Of a stretch of 64,000 nucleotides of DNA, positions 37,910-45,876 are shown piece by piece (the first letter of the stretch is position 1; each line of letters starts with the position of its first letter). The notes under the pieces were generated by a model. The model ran no database searches, was not told the origin of the DNA, and was given only the letters and a program-made list of their open reading frames with translations. The position numbers and the translations under genes were made by a program. Origin of the DNA: Bordetella parapertussis (lineage in GTDB: Bacteria > Pseudomonadota > Gammaproteobacteria > Burkholderiales > Burkholderiaceae_A). The stretch lies in contig CAMAZF010000009.1 of NCBI GenBank assembly GCA_945862985.1, positions 1 to 64,000 on the forward strand, in the 5' to 3' direction.

Positions 37910-38616
37910 CTCAGTACACCCAGCTGGATAACGTCCGACACCGAGACATTCGTATTCGAACGGAGAGATCTGCCTCGCTCGGCGATGCCCGTCATTTCAG
38001 CCTCGCGCTGCCTGGCGAGTTCCGTCACTTGCAAGCCCATTTTCCAATTGTGTTTCAGCATGTGGAGGGTGAGTCGGGCTTTCAGCCCATTGCTTTGTTC
38101 GGTTTGGAGGAGGGACAGAACCTCTATTTGACCGAGGGGGGGTGGGATGCCACGGTCGTTCCCATGGCGCTTCAGCGCGAGCCCTTCGCCATTGGCCGAG
38201 CCCCTGATGACTCGCTACAGCTGCACATCGACCTTCAGAGTCCGCGTGTCGTTCAAACGGAGGGGGGTGAGGAGGGCACGGCGCTTTTTTTGCCACATGG
38301 TGGATTTAGCGAGTACCTTGAGCAGGTCGTGAAGCTCATGGAGGAACTCCATGCACAGGCTCAGCAATTGCCATTTTTCATTGAGGCACTCAAGCGGCAT
38401 CAGCTGTTGGAACCTTTTGTGCTCGACATTGAAATGCCCAGTGGTGAGCATTCCCGCATGACTGGCCTGTTTACGGTGAATGAAGATCGTCTGGCTAGCC
38501 TCTCGGGAGCAGACCTTGAGACCCTCTCGAAAGAGGGGCACCTCCTCCCCATTTATATGCAGATGGCCTCGCTCGCGCAGCTACCTGGCCTTCTACATCG
38601 CCATGTAAGGCGTTAA
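37906..38616 (+). CDS. SapC family protein
   Basis: This soluble-looking 236-residue protein resembles the SapC family (PF07277), first noted near Campylobacter S-layer genes. Typical features are the N-terminal SLALPGEFRHLQAHFPIVF segment, the central GWDATVVPMALQREPFAIG stretch, the LFLPHGGFSEYLEQVVKLME region and a C-terminal LLPIYMQMASLAQLPGLLHR. There is no signal peptide or membrane span. In many Proteobacteria such genes accompany TonB receptors and tryptophan-halogenase-like genes. No activity is established. Confidence 0.82.
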   Translation: MTQYTQLDNVRHRDIRIRTERSASLGDARHFSLALPGEFRHLQAHFPIVFQHVEGESGFQPIALFGLEEGQNLYLTEGGWDATVVPMALQREPFAIGRAPDDSLQLHIDLQSPRVVQTEGGEEGTALFLPHGGFSEYLEQVVKLMEELHAQAQQLPFFIEALKRHQLLEPFVLDIEMPSGEHSRMTGLFTVNEDRLASLSGADLETLSKEGHLLPIYMQMASLAQLPGLLHRHVRR

Positions 38617-38623
38617 TCAGATC

Positions 38624-39634
38624 ATGCGTGACGTACCGGTGTGGTCTGGGGAGGTCGACGTCACAGACCTGCCGCATGCGTTGCTCTCGGCTCAGAGGCC
38701 GTATGTGCTTCGCGGTGCCTTCTCCTCCTGGGCTGTGGTCCAGGCCGCCCGTCAGTCAGATCTTGCCTTGGCGCAATACCTGATGAGCTTTTACAACGGC
38801 ATTCGTGTCACGCTTTTTGAATTACCTCCCACAGAACACGGACGGGTTTTCTATTCAGACGAATCTCTCACAGGATTCAATTTCACCCGGCATGCGGCAA
38901 CGCTTGACCAGGTGCTTTCGGGTCTGCTCGGTTTAGCCGAGACCAGCCAAGAAGGGCCGGCACTTTATGTGGGGTCCACCACCGTTGAGGCGGTTCTGCC
39001 AGGTTTCCTGAATGCCAATCCGTTTGGCCTTGGAACGCGCGACGCCTTGGTGAGTTTATGGTTGGGAAATCGAACGCGTATCGCGGCGCACTATGATTTG
39101 CCTGACAACCTTGCAGTTGTGGCCAGTGGTCGACGTCGGTTCACGCTGTTCGCCCCAGAGCAGATTCACAACCTCTACATGGGACCCCTCGATCCAACGC
39201 CCGCTGGCCAGCCGATCAGTCTGGTGGATTTTGTGAATCCCGATCTCAAGCGATTCCCTCGGTTTGAGCAGGCGTGGTCTGCTGCTGAGCAGGTCGAACT
39301 CGAGCCGGGAGATGCGATCTTCATTCCGAGTATGTGGTTTCACCACATAGAGGCCTTAGGCGCGGTGAATCTTTTGATCAATGCATGGTGGCGTCGTTTG
39401 CCAGCTTACGTTGATTCACCCCTGAGTGCACTGCGATTGGCGCTGATGACCCTGCGCCATCTACCAGACCACGAGCGCGAAATTTGGAGTCGGCACTTCC
39501 AATATTTTGTATTTGAGGGAGCAGATTCCCAGTGGGAGCACATTCCAGAGCGCGCGAGGGGTCTGTTGGGTGCATTGGATGAGACGGTTTTGAGGCAGGG
39601 CAGGCTGGATCTTTTAAATAAACTGAATCGGTGA
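38624..39634 (+). CDS. Cupin-like/JmjC-domain protein
   Basis: The 336-residue product has a JmjC-type cupin (PF13621-like). The iron ligands of the facial triad appear as HxD (His156, Asp158 in AAHYDLPDN) and a distal histidine in PSMWFHHIEAL (about 240). GDAIFIPSMWFH is the usual strand. It is therefore a candidate 2-oxoglutarate/Fe(II) hydroxylase of a protein or small molecule. It stands between SapC and the second halogenase-like gene, seven and nine bases from them, in the receptor operon. The substrate is unknown; a role in modifying the receptor or an envelope partner is speculation. Confidence 0.84.
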   Translation: MRDVPVWSGEVDVTDLPHALLSAQRPYVLRGAFSSWAVVQAARQSDLALAQYLMSFYNGIRVTLFELPPTEHGRVFYSDESLTGFNFTRHAATLDQVLSGLLGLAETSQEGPALYVGSTTVEAVLPGFLNANPFGLGTRDALVSLWLGNRTRIAAHYDLPDNLAVVASGRRRFTLFAPEQIHNLYMGPLDPTPAGQPISLVDFVNPDLKRFPRFEQAWSAAEQVELEPGDAIFIPSMWFHHIEALGAVNLLINAWWRRLPAYVDSPLSALRLALMTLRHLPDHEREIWSRHFQYFVFEGADSQWEHIPERARGLLGALDETVLRQGRLDLLNKLNR

Positions 39635-39643
39635 TCGAGGACT

Positions 39644-41161
39644 ATGAACGCAATCAATCGTGTGGTAATCGCGGGCGGTGGAACGGCAGGCTGGATGATG
39701 GCTGCGCTGATGAGCAAGCTGCTTGGAAACGGCTTGTCAATCACCTTGGTTGAGTCAGAGGAGCTTGGTACGGTTGGCGTTGGCGAGGCCACGATCCCAG
39801 CCTTGCTGACCTTTCACAATCTGCTCGGCATCAATGAGGCAGAGTTCATGGCCGAGACCAATGCAACCTTCAAGCTCGGGATTAATTTCGAGGGATGGAA
39901 GAATGTGGGGGAAGATTACTTCCATTCATTCGGGTCCACCGGAAACGATCACTGGAGTGCTGGGTTTCAGCACTTCTGGCTCAAAGGCAGAGCATCGGGG
40001 TTGGCGCAGACCTACACCGACTACAACCCGGAGACGGTCGCGGCTTTTTCAAACCGATTTGCCCACGTTCAGAACAATGGACTGAACTATGCCTACCACC
40101 TGGACGCAGGTCGTTATGCCGCTTACTTGAGAAGGATGAGTGAGTCGCATGGCGTTCGACGTGTGGAGGGAAAGATCGCCCAGGTTCTCAAGCACGAGAA
40201 CCAGGCTGAACCCAATAAAGTCGGAGATATCTGCGCTCTGCAAATGGAAGATGGCAGCCGAATTGAGGGGGACTTATTCGTTGACTGCACCGGTTTTCGT
40301 TCCTTGCTCCTAGGTCAAGCGCTTGGAGTGGGTTATGAGGACTGGTCCTACTGGCTACCCTGTGATCGTGCTGTAGCTGTTCAGACGACCTCTGTGCGGG
40401 AGGCTTGGCCTTATACCCGTTCCATTGCACATCCTTTCGGTTGGCAATGGAGAATTCCGCTTCAGCATCGAGTCGGAAATGGGATGGTCTATAGCAGTCG
40501 TGAGTTAAGCGATGCAGATGCGCCAGATATGTTGGCTCGAAACGTGGAGGGGGAACTCATCACCAAGCCTCGCCTGATTAAATTTACACCCGGTCAGCGA
40601 GAAAAGGTGTGGGAGCGGAATTGCATCGCGGTTGGGTTGGCTAGTGGATTTGTTGAGCCATTGGAGTCGACGAGCATTCACCTGATTCAACGATCAGCCA
40701 TACGGCTTATGCAGCTTTTCCCAAGAACAGGCATTCAACAAGCGGACATTGATGAATTTAATCTGCAGTCCAAACGGGAGCTCGAGCATATTCGCGATTT
40801 TATTGTGCTGCACTATCACGTGAACGAGCGAACCGATTCGGCGCTATGGAAGCATGTGAGGGAAATGTCGATTCTTCCTAGCCTGCGTCATCGGATTGAT
40901 CTATTCAAAGAGAGCGCGAGGGTTTTTCGGCCCAGCGATGAGCTGTTTGCGGAAAACTCGTGGGTCCAAGTCATGATGGGGCAGGGCATTCTTCCCAAAA
41001 GCTATCACCCTGTAGCAGACCTGATGGGACGAGAGGAGTTACAGCGTTTCTTGACCGACATACAGATGCGAGTCAAGCGGCTCGTCACCGCGTTGCCTGC
41101 TCACCAGTCCTATGTACATCAGCTGTGTGCTCCCTATCGCTTGGTAGCGGAGACCGTGTGA
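39644..41161 (+). CDS. Flavin-dependent tryptophan-halogenase-like protein (second copy)
   Basis: This 505-residue paralogue of the gene at 36377 is closer to canonical halogenases: FAD motif GGGTAGW (11-17), VGVGEATIPAL, Lys77 in TFKLGINFEGW, complete WQWRIP (267-272), and FVEPLESTSIHLIQ with the partner glutamate. A flavin reductase partner, needed by true two-component halogenases, is not present nearby. The gene ends the receptor-linked set; its stop overlaps the next gene. Alternatives to halogenation (other flavin oxidations) remain open. Confidence 0.9.
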   Translation: MNAINRVVIAGGGTAGWMMAALMSKLLGNGLSITLVESEELGTVGVGEATIPALLTFHNLLGINEAEFMAETNATFKLGINFEGWKNVGEDYFHSFGSTGNDHWSAGFQHFWLKGRASGLAQTYTDYNPETVAAFSNRFAHVQNNGLNYAYHLDAGRYAAYLRRMSESHGVRRVEGKIAQVLKHENQAEPNKVGDICALQMEDGSRIEGDLFVDCTGFRSLLLGQALGVGYEDWSYWLPCDRAVAVQTTSVREAWPYTRSIAHPFGWQWRIPLQHRVGNGMVYSSRELSDADAPDMLARNVEGELITKPRLIKFTPGQREKVWERNCIAVGLASGFVEPLESTSIHLIQRSAIRLMQLFPRTGIQQADIDEFNLQSKRELEHIRDFIVLHYHVNERTDSALWKHVREMSILPSLRHRIDLFKESARVFRPSDELFAENSWVQVMMGQGILPKSYHPVADLMGREELQRFLTDIQMRVKRLVTALPAHQSYVHQLCAPYRLVAETV

Positions 41162-41571
41162 GCGGGGCATCTGCTCAGCCCACAATGCTTCATGGAAGTT
41201 GCCTCTGCGGAAAGGCTCGCTATCGGGTCGAGGATGCCTTTCGGTATGCATTGAATTGTCACTGTGGACAATGTCGCCGCGCAACGGGATCCGCATTCAA
41301 GGCCTTTGCTGGGATTGAGCGGTCAAAGTTTCACATCGCCCGGGAGACTTCGCTGATGCTGTTTGGTCTCGAGGATCAAAACCACGACGCCCGTTGCCGG
41401 ACCTGTGGATCACTTCTTTACTCTGTGGTTCGTGGCGGTGAGTATGTTCACGTCACGCTTGGCACCCTTATCGATCCGCCATCGCTTCTCCCTACGGCAC
41501 ATATTTTTGTCGGCTCAAAGGCCTCGTGGTACGAGATTCTAGATTCCCTTCCGCAGCATTCGGAGTTTTAG
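41158..41571 (+). CDS. GFA/CENP-V family zinc-binding protein
   Basis: The 137-residue product has the zinc ligands of the GFA (glutathione-dependent formaldehyde-activating enzyme-like) fold: GSCLCGKARY, NCHCGQCRRATGS and CRTCGSLLYS. Most GFA-like proteins have no proven reaction, and the original formaldehyde/glutathione activity has been questioned. A GTG overlapping the halogenase stop is taken as start; ATG at 41185 would also give the full domain. It may be transcribed with the receptor operon but is probably a separate function. Confidence 0.85.
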   Translation: MSGASAQPTMLHGSCLCGKARYRVEDAFRYALNCHCGQCRRATGSAFKAFAGIERSKFHIARETSLMLFGLEDQNHDARCRTCGSLLYSVVRGGEYVHVTLGTLIDPPSLLPTAHIFVGSKASWYEILDSLPQHSEF

Positions 41572-41618
41572 GCGGCTACACTGTTCCCACCGCGTCCCAC
41601 GCTGAAAGGAAGTTACGC

Positions 41619-41993
41619 ATGAACCAAGATCTCTTCGAACAAGGACTCAAAACCCGCCGAGAGGTGTTGGGTTCAGCTTATGTCGATAAGGCCATCGCCA
41701 ACGCAGATGACTTCAATCGGGACATGCAGGAGTTGGTCACTCAGTATTGCTGGGGTGATGTCTGGAATCGGCCGGGTATTGATCGCAAGACCCGCAGCCT
41801 TCTGAATTTGGCCATGCTCACTGCCCTCAATCGGCCGCATGAGCTCAAGCTCCACGTGCGCGGTGCTCTAAACAACGGTGTGACGAAGGACGAAATCAAG
41901 GAGGTCTTTCTTCAGGCTGCCATTTATTGCGGCGTGCCCGCCGCCATCGATGCGTTTCGAAACGCAAAAGAGGTGTTTGCGGAGGACCAGTAG
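41619..41993 (+). CDS. Carboxymuconolactone decarboxylase family protein (PcaC-like)
   Basis: This 124-residue all-helical protein resembles 4-carboxymuconolactone decarboxylase closely along its length: TRREVLGSAYVDKA, LVTQYCWGDVWNRPGID, KTRSLLNLAMLTALNRPHEL, HVRGALNNGVTKDEI and LQAAIYCGVPAA. PcaC takes part in the protocatechuate branch of the beta-ketoadipate pathway. No other pca gene is nearby, so it may be a stand-alone relative. AAAGGA precedes the ATG. Confidence 0.85.
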   Translation: MNQDLFEQGLKTRREVLGSAYVDKAIANADDFNRDMQELVTQYCWGDVWNRPGIDRKTRSLLNLAMLTALNRPHELKLHVRGALNNGVTKDEIKEVFLQAAIYCGVPAAIDAFRNAKEVFAEDQ

Positions 41994-42002
41994 TCCGCTG
42001 CC

Positions 42003-42281
42003 ATGAACAGCTCCTTGTTCATCGACTTCGTTATCTTGGTGACCCTTCTGGAGTGGCCTTTGCTGCTCTGGCTCACGAGAGGGGCCCGCGCCAATGGGCT
42101 CTTGCGGAGCTTTGCGCCGGTGCCGCTTCTGCTCATGCTGCTGCCGGGCCTCTTTCTCCTGGTTGCTGCTCGGGTGGTCAGTTCGGACTCGTTCGAGCCA
42201 CTGGCGCTCATCTTTCTTGCTCTGGCTGGATTGACCCATGCCCTGGATCTCTTTCGTCGCTATCAACAGGAGTTGCGCTGA
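42003..42281 (+). CDS. Small membrane protein of unknown function
   Basis: The 92-residue product has three hydrophobic segments (about 7-25, 36-59 and 66-80) and a basic end. No family is recognised. It begins nine bases after the PcaC-like gene and its stop overlaps the next ATG by one base (TGATG), which supports that it is a real, coupled gene. Confidence 0.6.
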   Translation: MNSSLFIDFVILVTLLEWPLLLWLTRGARANGLLRSFAPVPLLLMLLPGLFLLVAARVVSSDSFEPLALIFLALAGLTHALDLFRRYQQELR

Positions 42282-42544
42282 TGAATGTTCCCGACGGGTG
42301 GGCCCGGAGCGAGGACCGTGGAGGCCTTTTACAACGATCTTTTCGGTTTGCTAACTTCGAGAGGGCATTTGCCTTTATGACGCAGATGGCCGAATTCAGC
42401 GAGCGCGTTCAGCACCACCCCGAGTGGGTCAACGTCTATAACAGGGTAGAGATTCAGCTCACCACACATGATGCGGGTGGCCTCACTCAAAAGGATATTG
42501 ACTGGGCGCAAGAAGCCAATCGTTGCTTTGGTGGATTTCAATAA
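42281..42544 (+). CDS. phhB: 4a-hydroxytetrahydrobiopterin dehydratase (pterin-4a-carbinolamine dehydratase)
   Basis: This enzyme recycles the pterin cofactor of aromatic amino acid hydroxylases by dehydrating the 4a-carbinolamine. The 87-residue protein has the active-site run QHHPEW followed by VYNRVEIQLTTHDAGGLT, the usual PCD signature, and the terminal WAQEAN segment. No phenylalanine hydroxylase gene lies in this window. The start overlaps the stop of the small membrane protein. Confidence 0.92.
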   Translation: MNVPDGWARSEDRGGLLQRSFRFANFERAFAFMTQMAEFSERVQHHPEWVNVYNRVEIQLTTHDAGGLTQKDIDWAQEANRCFGGFQ

Positions 42545-42547
42545 TCC

Positions 42548-43222
42548 ATGAGTGAGTCAATTGATCTGTATTGCGAACGTCTGGATCCGTCCTTTTGGGC
42601 GGAGCCCGTCAATGCGATCACCAATCTCGCATTTGTGTTGGTGGGGCTGCTCATGCTGCGCGGCCCGAGTTTCGCGGGCCGAGTGCTGGGCGTCGTTGAG
42701 ATCATGGTGGGGTTGGGAAGCCTGGCCTTTCATACCTTTGCGACGCCTTGGGCGGCCGCACTCGATGTGGGATTCATCGGTGTGTTTATTTTGGCTTTTG
42801 CCTACGTGGTGCCCCGTGCGCTCTGGAGTGTCGCTCGCCCAATAGCAGCTGCAGCAGCGGGGACTGTGCTGGTCTTGATCTGGCAAATCAACCTGATGGC
42901 CACAGAGTTGCGTGAAATGCTCGGAAGTTTCCCCCCCGGCTTTTATGTGGGTGCTTGGCTGAGCCTACTGGTCTATGGGCTCATCTCTTGGCTTAAGGGG
43001 TGTTATCACGCTTCAAAATGGATGCTGACAGCAGCCTTCGTTTTTCCGCTTTCCCTTTCTGCTCGAGACCTCGATGGTCCTCTGTGCGAGGTGTTTCCTC
43101 TGGGGACACACTGGCTTTGGCATCTCTTAAATTCCGCCGTGCTCGGGCTCTGTGCCTGGTCTTGTCATGCTCAAGAGGCATCTAAATTCGGCGCAGCAGA
43201 CCCTCACGCCGCCCATTCCTAA
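42548..43222 (+). CDS. Alkaline ceramidase family membrane protein
   Basis: This 224-residue integral membrane protein has about seven spans and the CREST/ceramidase (PF05875) pattern: YCERLDPSFWAEPVNAITN at the start, GLGSLAFHTFATPW with a metal-ligand histidine, a DVGF aspartate, and the late THWLWHLLN with two histidines. Together these form the predicted zinc site. Eukaryotic relatives hydrolyse ceramide; the bacterial substrate is unknown. The 3' end overlaps the convergent NYN gene by 96 bases. Confidence 0.86.
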   Translation: MSESIDLYCERLDPSFWAEPVNAITNLAFVLVGLLMLRGPSFAGRVLGVVEIMVGLGSLAFHTFATPWAAALDVGFIGVFILAFAYVVPRALWSVARPIAAAAAGTVLVLIWQINLMATELREMLGSFPPGFYVGAWLSLLVYGLISWLKGCYHASKWMLTAAFVFPLSLSARDLDGPLCEVFPLGTHWLWHLLNSAVLGLCAWSCHAQEASKFGAADPHAAHS

Positions 43223-43780
43223 GGCGCGTCGCCAGACGCCTTTGTCATCACTGACGACAAAGCTTGCTTCAAGCCCTTGTACTCGCCGCTCCCTGAGATG
43301 ATTCAGTATGGCCTTATCGGCCTTGTCTCTGCCTTTTCCGCCCGCAAAATGAGTCTCGAAACGGGGATGCGTGACGAGGGTCTCTGAGACATCTCCATCA
43401 AACCAGAGCATCACGCTCAGAGTGGTCCATGTCTCAACCATCTCTCGAACGTGCTCGATCAAGCGGTCTCGTCCACCAGGTCCATACAAGAATCCGAGCC
43501 GGAAGAGAAGGTTGTGTCCGTCAATGATGACTCGGACAGGCTGCTGGGCCTGCATACACTTCATGATTGAGACACTAGGAAGGTCCCCAGCCGCTGCCTC
43601 AGGGATGGGCCAGAGTGAGAGTCCCTTTTGGTGAATCTCTGGAAACAGGGATTGCGCCTCTGCCTGGGGGAGGCTTCCGTGAATGGAGAGCTCGAGCACG
43701 CGGAGCCGAAGTGCGACCAGCTCATCCCAGCTCATGGCTGAGGCAAGCTGCTCTTGGAGTTTCTCCCCATGGGCAATCAA
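43127..43780 (-). CDS. NYN-domain (YacP-like) putative ribonuclease
   Basis: The 217-residue product has a PIN-like NYN core: VIIDGHNLLFRLGFL (about 83-97) with the first acidic residue, MLWFDGD, GRDKADKAI and FVVSDDKGV provide further acidic residues, as in YacP/Rae1-type nucleases. An N-terminal helical segment of 70 residues is not recognised. The start is uncertain: a TTG at 43780 (used) or ATG at 43735. The last 32 codons are antisense to the ceramidase gene. Confidence 0.7.
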   Translation of the reverse strand: MIAHGEKLQEQLASAMSWDELVALRLRVLELSIHGSLPQAEAQSLFPEIHQKGLSLWPIPEAAAGDLPSVSIMKCMQAQQPVRVIIDGHNLLFRLGFLYGPGGRDRLIEHVREMVETWTTLSVMLWFDGDVSETLVTHPRFETHFAGGKGRDKADKAILNHLRERRVQGLEASFVVSDDKGVWRRALGMGGVRVCCAEFRCLLSMTRPGTEPEHGGI

Positions 43781-43803
43781 GTCGAAACCCTTACACTTGG
43801 GCC

Positions 43804-44634
43804 ATGACTGACTGGTTTAATCCACGCCAAGCCACGCCGGACAGCGAGGCCATCATGGAGCGATTGGATACGGCGAGCCGACGATTTCGGGCACGCTGGC
43901 TGAACGCTCGTCTCAACTGTGCCTATGGCCCCGGGCCACGGCAGCAGTACGACCTCTTCCTTCCCCCAGAGGGAAGGGCGGTTCGCGGGCTGCAAGTCTT
44001 TGTCCATGGGGGGTTTTGGTCGAGTAGGCACAAGGATCAGTTTAGTGCCCTGGCGCCAGGGTTTTTGTATGAGGGCTGGGCGGTCGCCATCATGACCTAT
44101 CCGCTCATGCCGGACATTCGTCTGCCTGATCTCATCGATCAGACCGCTGCGGGGCTGACTGAACTGATCCAGACAGAGGCATCTGCGCTTGGGGTCTCTG
44201 AGGTGGTCGTGACCGGCCATTCCGCTGGTGCACACTTGGTTGCGATGGCCTTTCACACTGCCCGCGGTCAGCAAAAGACTCATGTGCTGAGTATTCGACC
44301 AAGCCGCCTGGTCTTGGTGAGCGGGGTCTATGAACTGATGGAGCGTGCAGCGGCTCCGGTCAGCGCGAAGATTGGACTGACGCCAGCCGATGCCCTGGAG
44401 AGCTGTCCTCTGAAGCACTGCAGCCCCAGCCCAACGGAGACATATATTTTTGCGGGGCGGCGAGAACCAGAGCGTTGGTGTGAGCAAGGAACCACCTATC
44501 AACGTCACCTGCATCAGCAGGGGCTCAGTCATGCTCACCATGCACTCGTGGCTGGGCATGATCACTTTACGCTGCTGGAGGCAATCGCAAATCCGGCGAG
44601 TGAGATTGCGCTGGCGATGAAAGGTTTGGGCTAG
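43804..44634 (+). CDS. Alpha/beta hydrolase, kynurenine-formamidase-like
   Basis: The 276-residue hydrolase has an HGGFW oxyanion motif (about 67), the nucleophile elbow GHSAGAH (about 137), an aspartate in the ETYIFAGRREPE region and the catalytic histidine in AGHDHF (about 254). HGGxW plus GHSAGAH is the pattern of arylformamidase-like esterases. There is no kynureninase or tryptophan dioxygenase gene nearby, so the substrate is open. It diverges from the NYN gene with 23 bases between starts. Confidence 0.85.
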   Translation: MTDWFNPRQATPDSEAIMERLDTASRRFRARWLNARLNCAYGPGPRQQYDLFLPPEGRAVRGLQVFVHGGFWSSRHKDQFSALAPGFLYEGWAVAIMTYPLMPDIRLPDLIDQTAAGLTELIQTEASALGVSEVVVTGHSAGAHLVAMAFHTARGQQKTHVLSIRPSRLVLVSGVYELMERAAAPVSAKIGLTPADALESCPLKHCSPSPTETYIFAGRREPERWCEQGTTYQRHLHQQGLSHAHHALVAGHDHFTLLEAIANPASEIALAMKGLG

Positions 44635-45821
44635 GCTGGGCTTCTTTCGAGCGCTTGAAGCTTTGAAATGACGGACTGAGACGCATCATCGAGGTCCTGA
44701 TAGGCCCTCATGCCATCCTCGATTTGCCCCATTTCAAATAAGCGGGCTGCTCGTATTCCGCATTCATGAACACGCTGGTGCGGAGCCTCGATCTCCCGGA
44801 AGTCGCTGCACGCGGCGAGCGTGGTGTCATTTACGCTGTAGTACCACTTACCGAGACGGCATTGGCGATGGTCGGTCAGGTCTGAAGACTTGAGCGAGGA
44901 TCTCCCCACTGCCATGTCGAGAAGACGCTTCTTCCAGAGCAGGTGGTCAGCCTGTGCAAGGAGAATGACCTTCCCAGGAATATCCTCCAAGGCCAGTTTT
45001 CCACGCCAGTCTTCAATGAGCCTCACACTGTGGTCGGTTTGGCTCGCCAGTTGATTCACGGCCTCTAAGTTGACGTCTCCCTTGTCCTTGACCGTTGCCA
45101 TGTTGCTGGCCATCAGGTCGATGGCCTCGCGCTGCTGGGAAATAATGATGGATAGCTCGCGAACCTGGCCTGAGATTGAGCCCGCATTCTGATTGATCTG
45201 CTGGAAGTCGTCATGCACCTCTCTGGATTTGACGACAACCTGGCTCACCTGGGCTCGCGCATCAGAGACTGTGTGGATGACCTCTCCGAAACTCTGGGTG
45301 AGTTGCTTAATCTGACTTCGAATGGTGCCAGTCGCCTCACTGGTCTGTCGAGAGAGAGACTTCACCTCCTCTGCCACCACAGCGAATCCCTTTCCATGAA
45401 CACCGGCCCGTGCAGCCTCGATTCCAGCATTGAGGGCAAGGATGTCTGTGTGGTCTGCAATCTTTGCAATCAGATCGACCACCTTCGAGAGTTCACGCAC
45501 GACGCCCTGAAGCTCGCTGGCTCGTGTCGAGACGGATTCGAACGTTTGGCCCGTCAGGCTGATCTGTTCCGCAAGTGCGGTCATCTCACGCATGCCATCT
45601 TCTGTGAGGCGAGAGGATTCCTCGACGGCGCTGCTGGTGCGAGTGGACGTGCGACTGATGTCGCCGATGGAGGCTGAGAGCTCTTCTAGGGCAGAGGCCA
45701 TGGAGGCTGCAGCCATCTGCACCTCTCGGGTGCCAGAGAGAATATGCGCCGTAGAAACGCTGACCTCGACCGTTGAGAGGCTGAGGTCAACTACATTTTT
45801 GAGAATGTCACGAGAGTCCAT
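44631..45821 (-). CDS. Soluble methyl-accepting chemotaxis protein with CZB zinc domain
   Basis: This 396-residue cytoplasmic chemoreceptor has no membrane span. A coiled-coil MCP signalling domain has its hairpin tip at DHTDILALNAGIEAARAG and KGFAVVAEEVKSLS. The C-terminal part is a chemoreceptor zinc-binding domain with HLLWKK, CRLGKW and HQRVH, which fit the Hx(W/F/Y/L)...CxLGxW...HxxxH zinc motif. CZB proteins sense zinc or oxidants such as hypochlorous acid at the cysteine. The ATG at 45821 is chosen because residues encoded upstream are antisense to the DUF971 gene. The tail overlaps the hydrolase stop by four bases. Confidence 0.9.
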   Translation of the reverse strand: MDSRDILKNVVDLSLSTVEVSVSTAHILSGTREVQMAAASMASALEELSASIGDISRTSTRTSSAVEESSRLTEDGMREMTALAEQISLTGQTFESVSTRASELQGVVRELSKVVDLIAKIADHTDILALNAGIEAARAGVHGKGFAVVAEEVKSLSRQTSEATGTIRSQIKQLTQSFGEVIHTVSDARAQVSQVVVKSREVHDDFQQINQNAGSISGQVRELSIIISQQREAIDLMASNMATVKDKGDVNLEAVNQLASQTDHSVRLIEDWRGKLALEDIPGKVILLAQADHLLWKKRLLDMAVGRSSLKSSDLTDHRQCRLGKWYYSVNDTTLAACSDFREIEAPHQRVHECGIRAARLFEMGQIEDGMRAYQDLDDASQSVISKLQALERSPA

Positions 45822-45876
45822 ACGCGAGATTCTATGCTGTCGCGTGTGAAACTTTATGACTAAGGCCTCTGTTTGT

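Noticed and set aside
36377-41161. A secondary-metabolite halogenation cluster
   Set aside because: No polyketide, peptide synthetase, carrier protein or flavin reductase gene is present; the context is a sugar receptor operon.
42281-44634. A tryptophan/aromatic amino acid degradation cluster made of pterin dehydratase, arylformamidase-like hydrolase and PcaC-like protein near the tryptophan-halogenase-like genes
   Set aside because: None of the defining enzymes (tryptophan dioxygenase, kynureninase, phenylalanine hydroxylase, other pca genes) is present, and the three genes do not form one operon.
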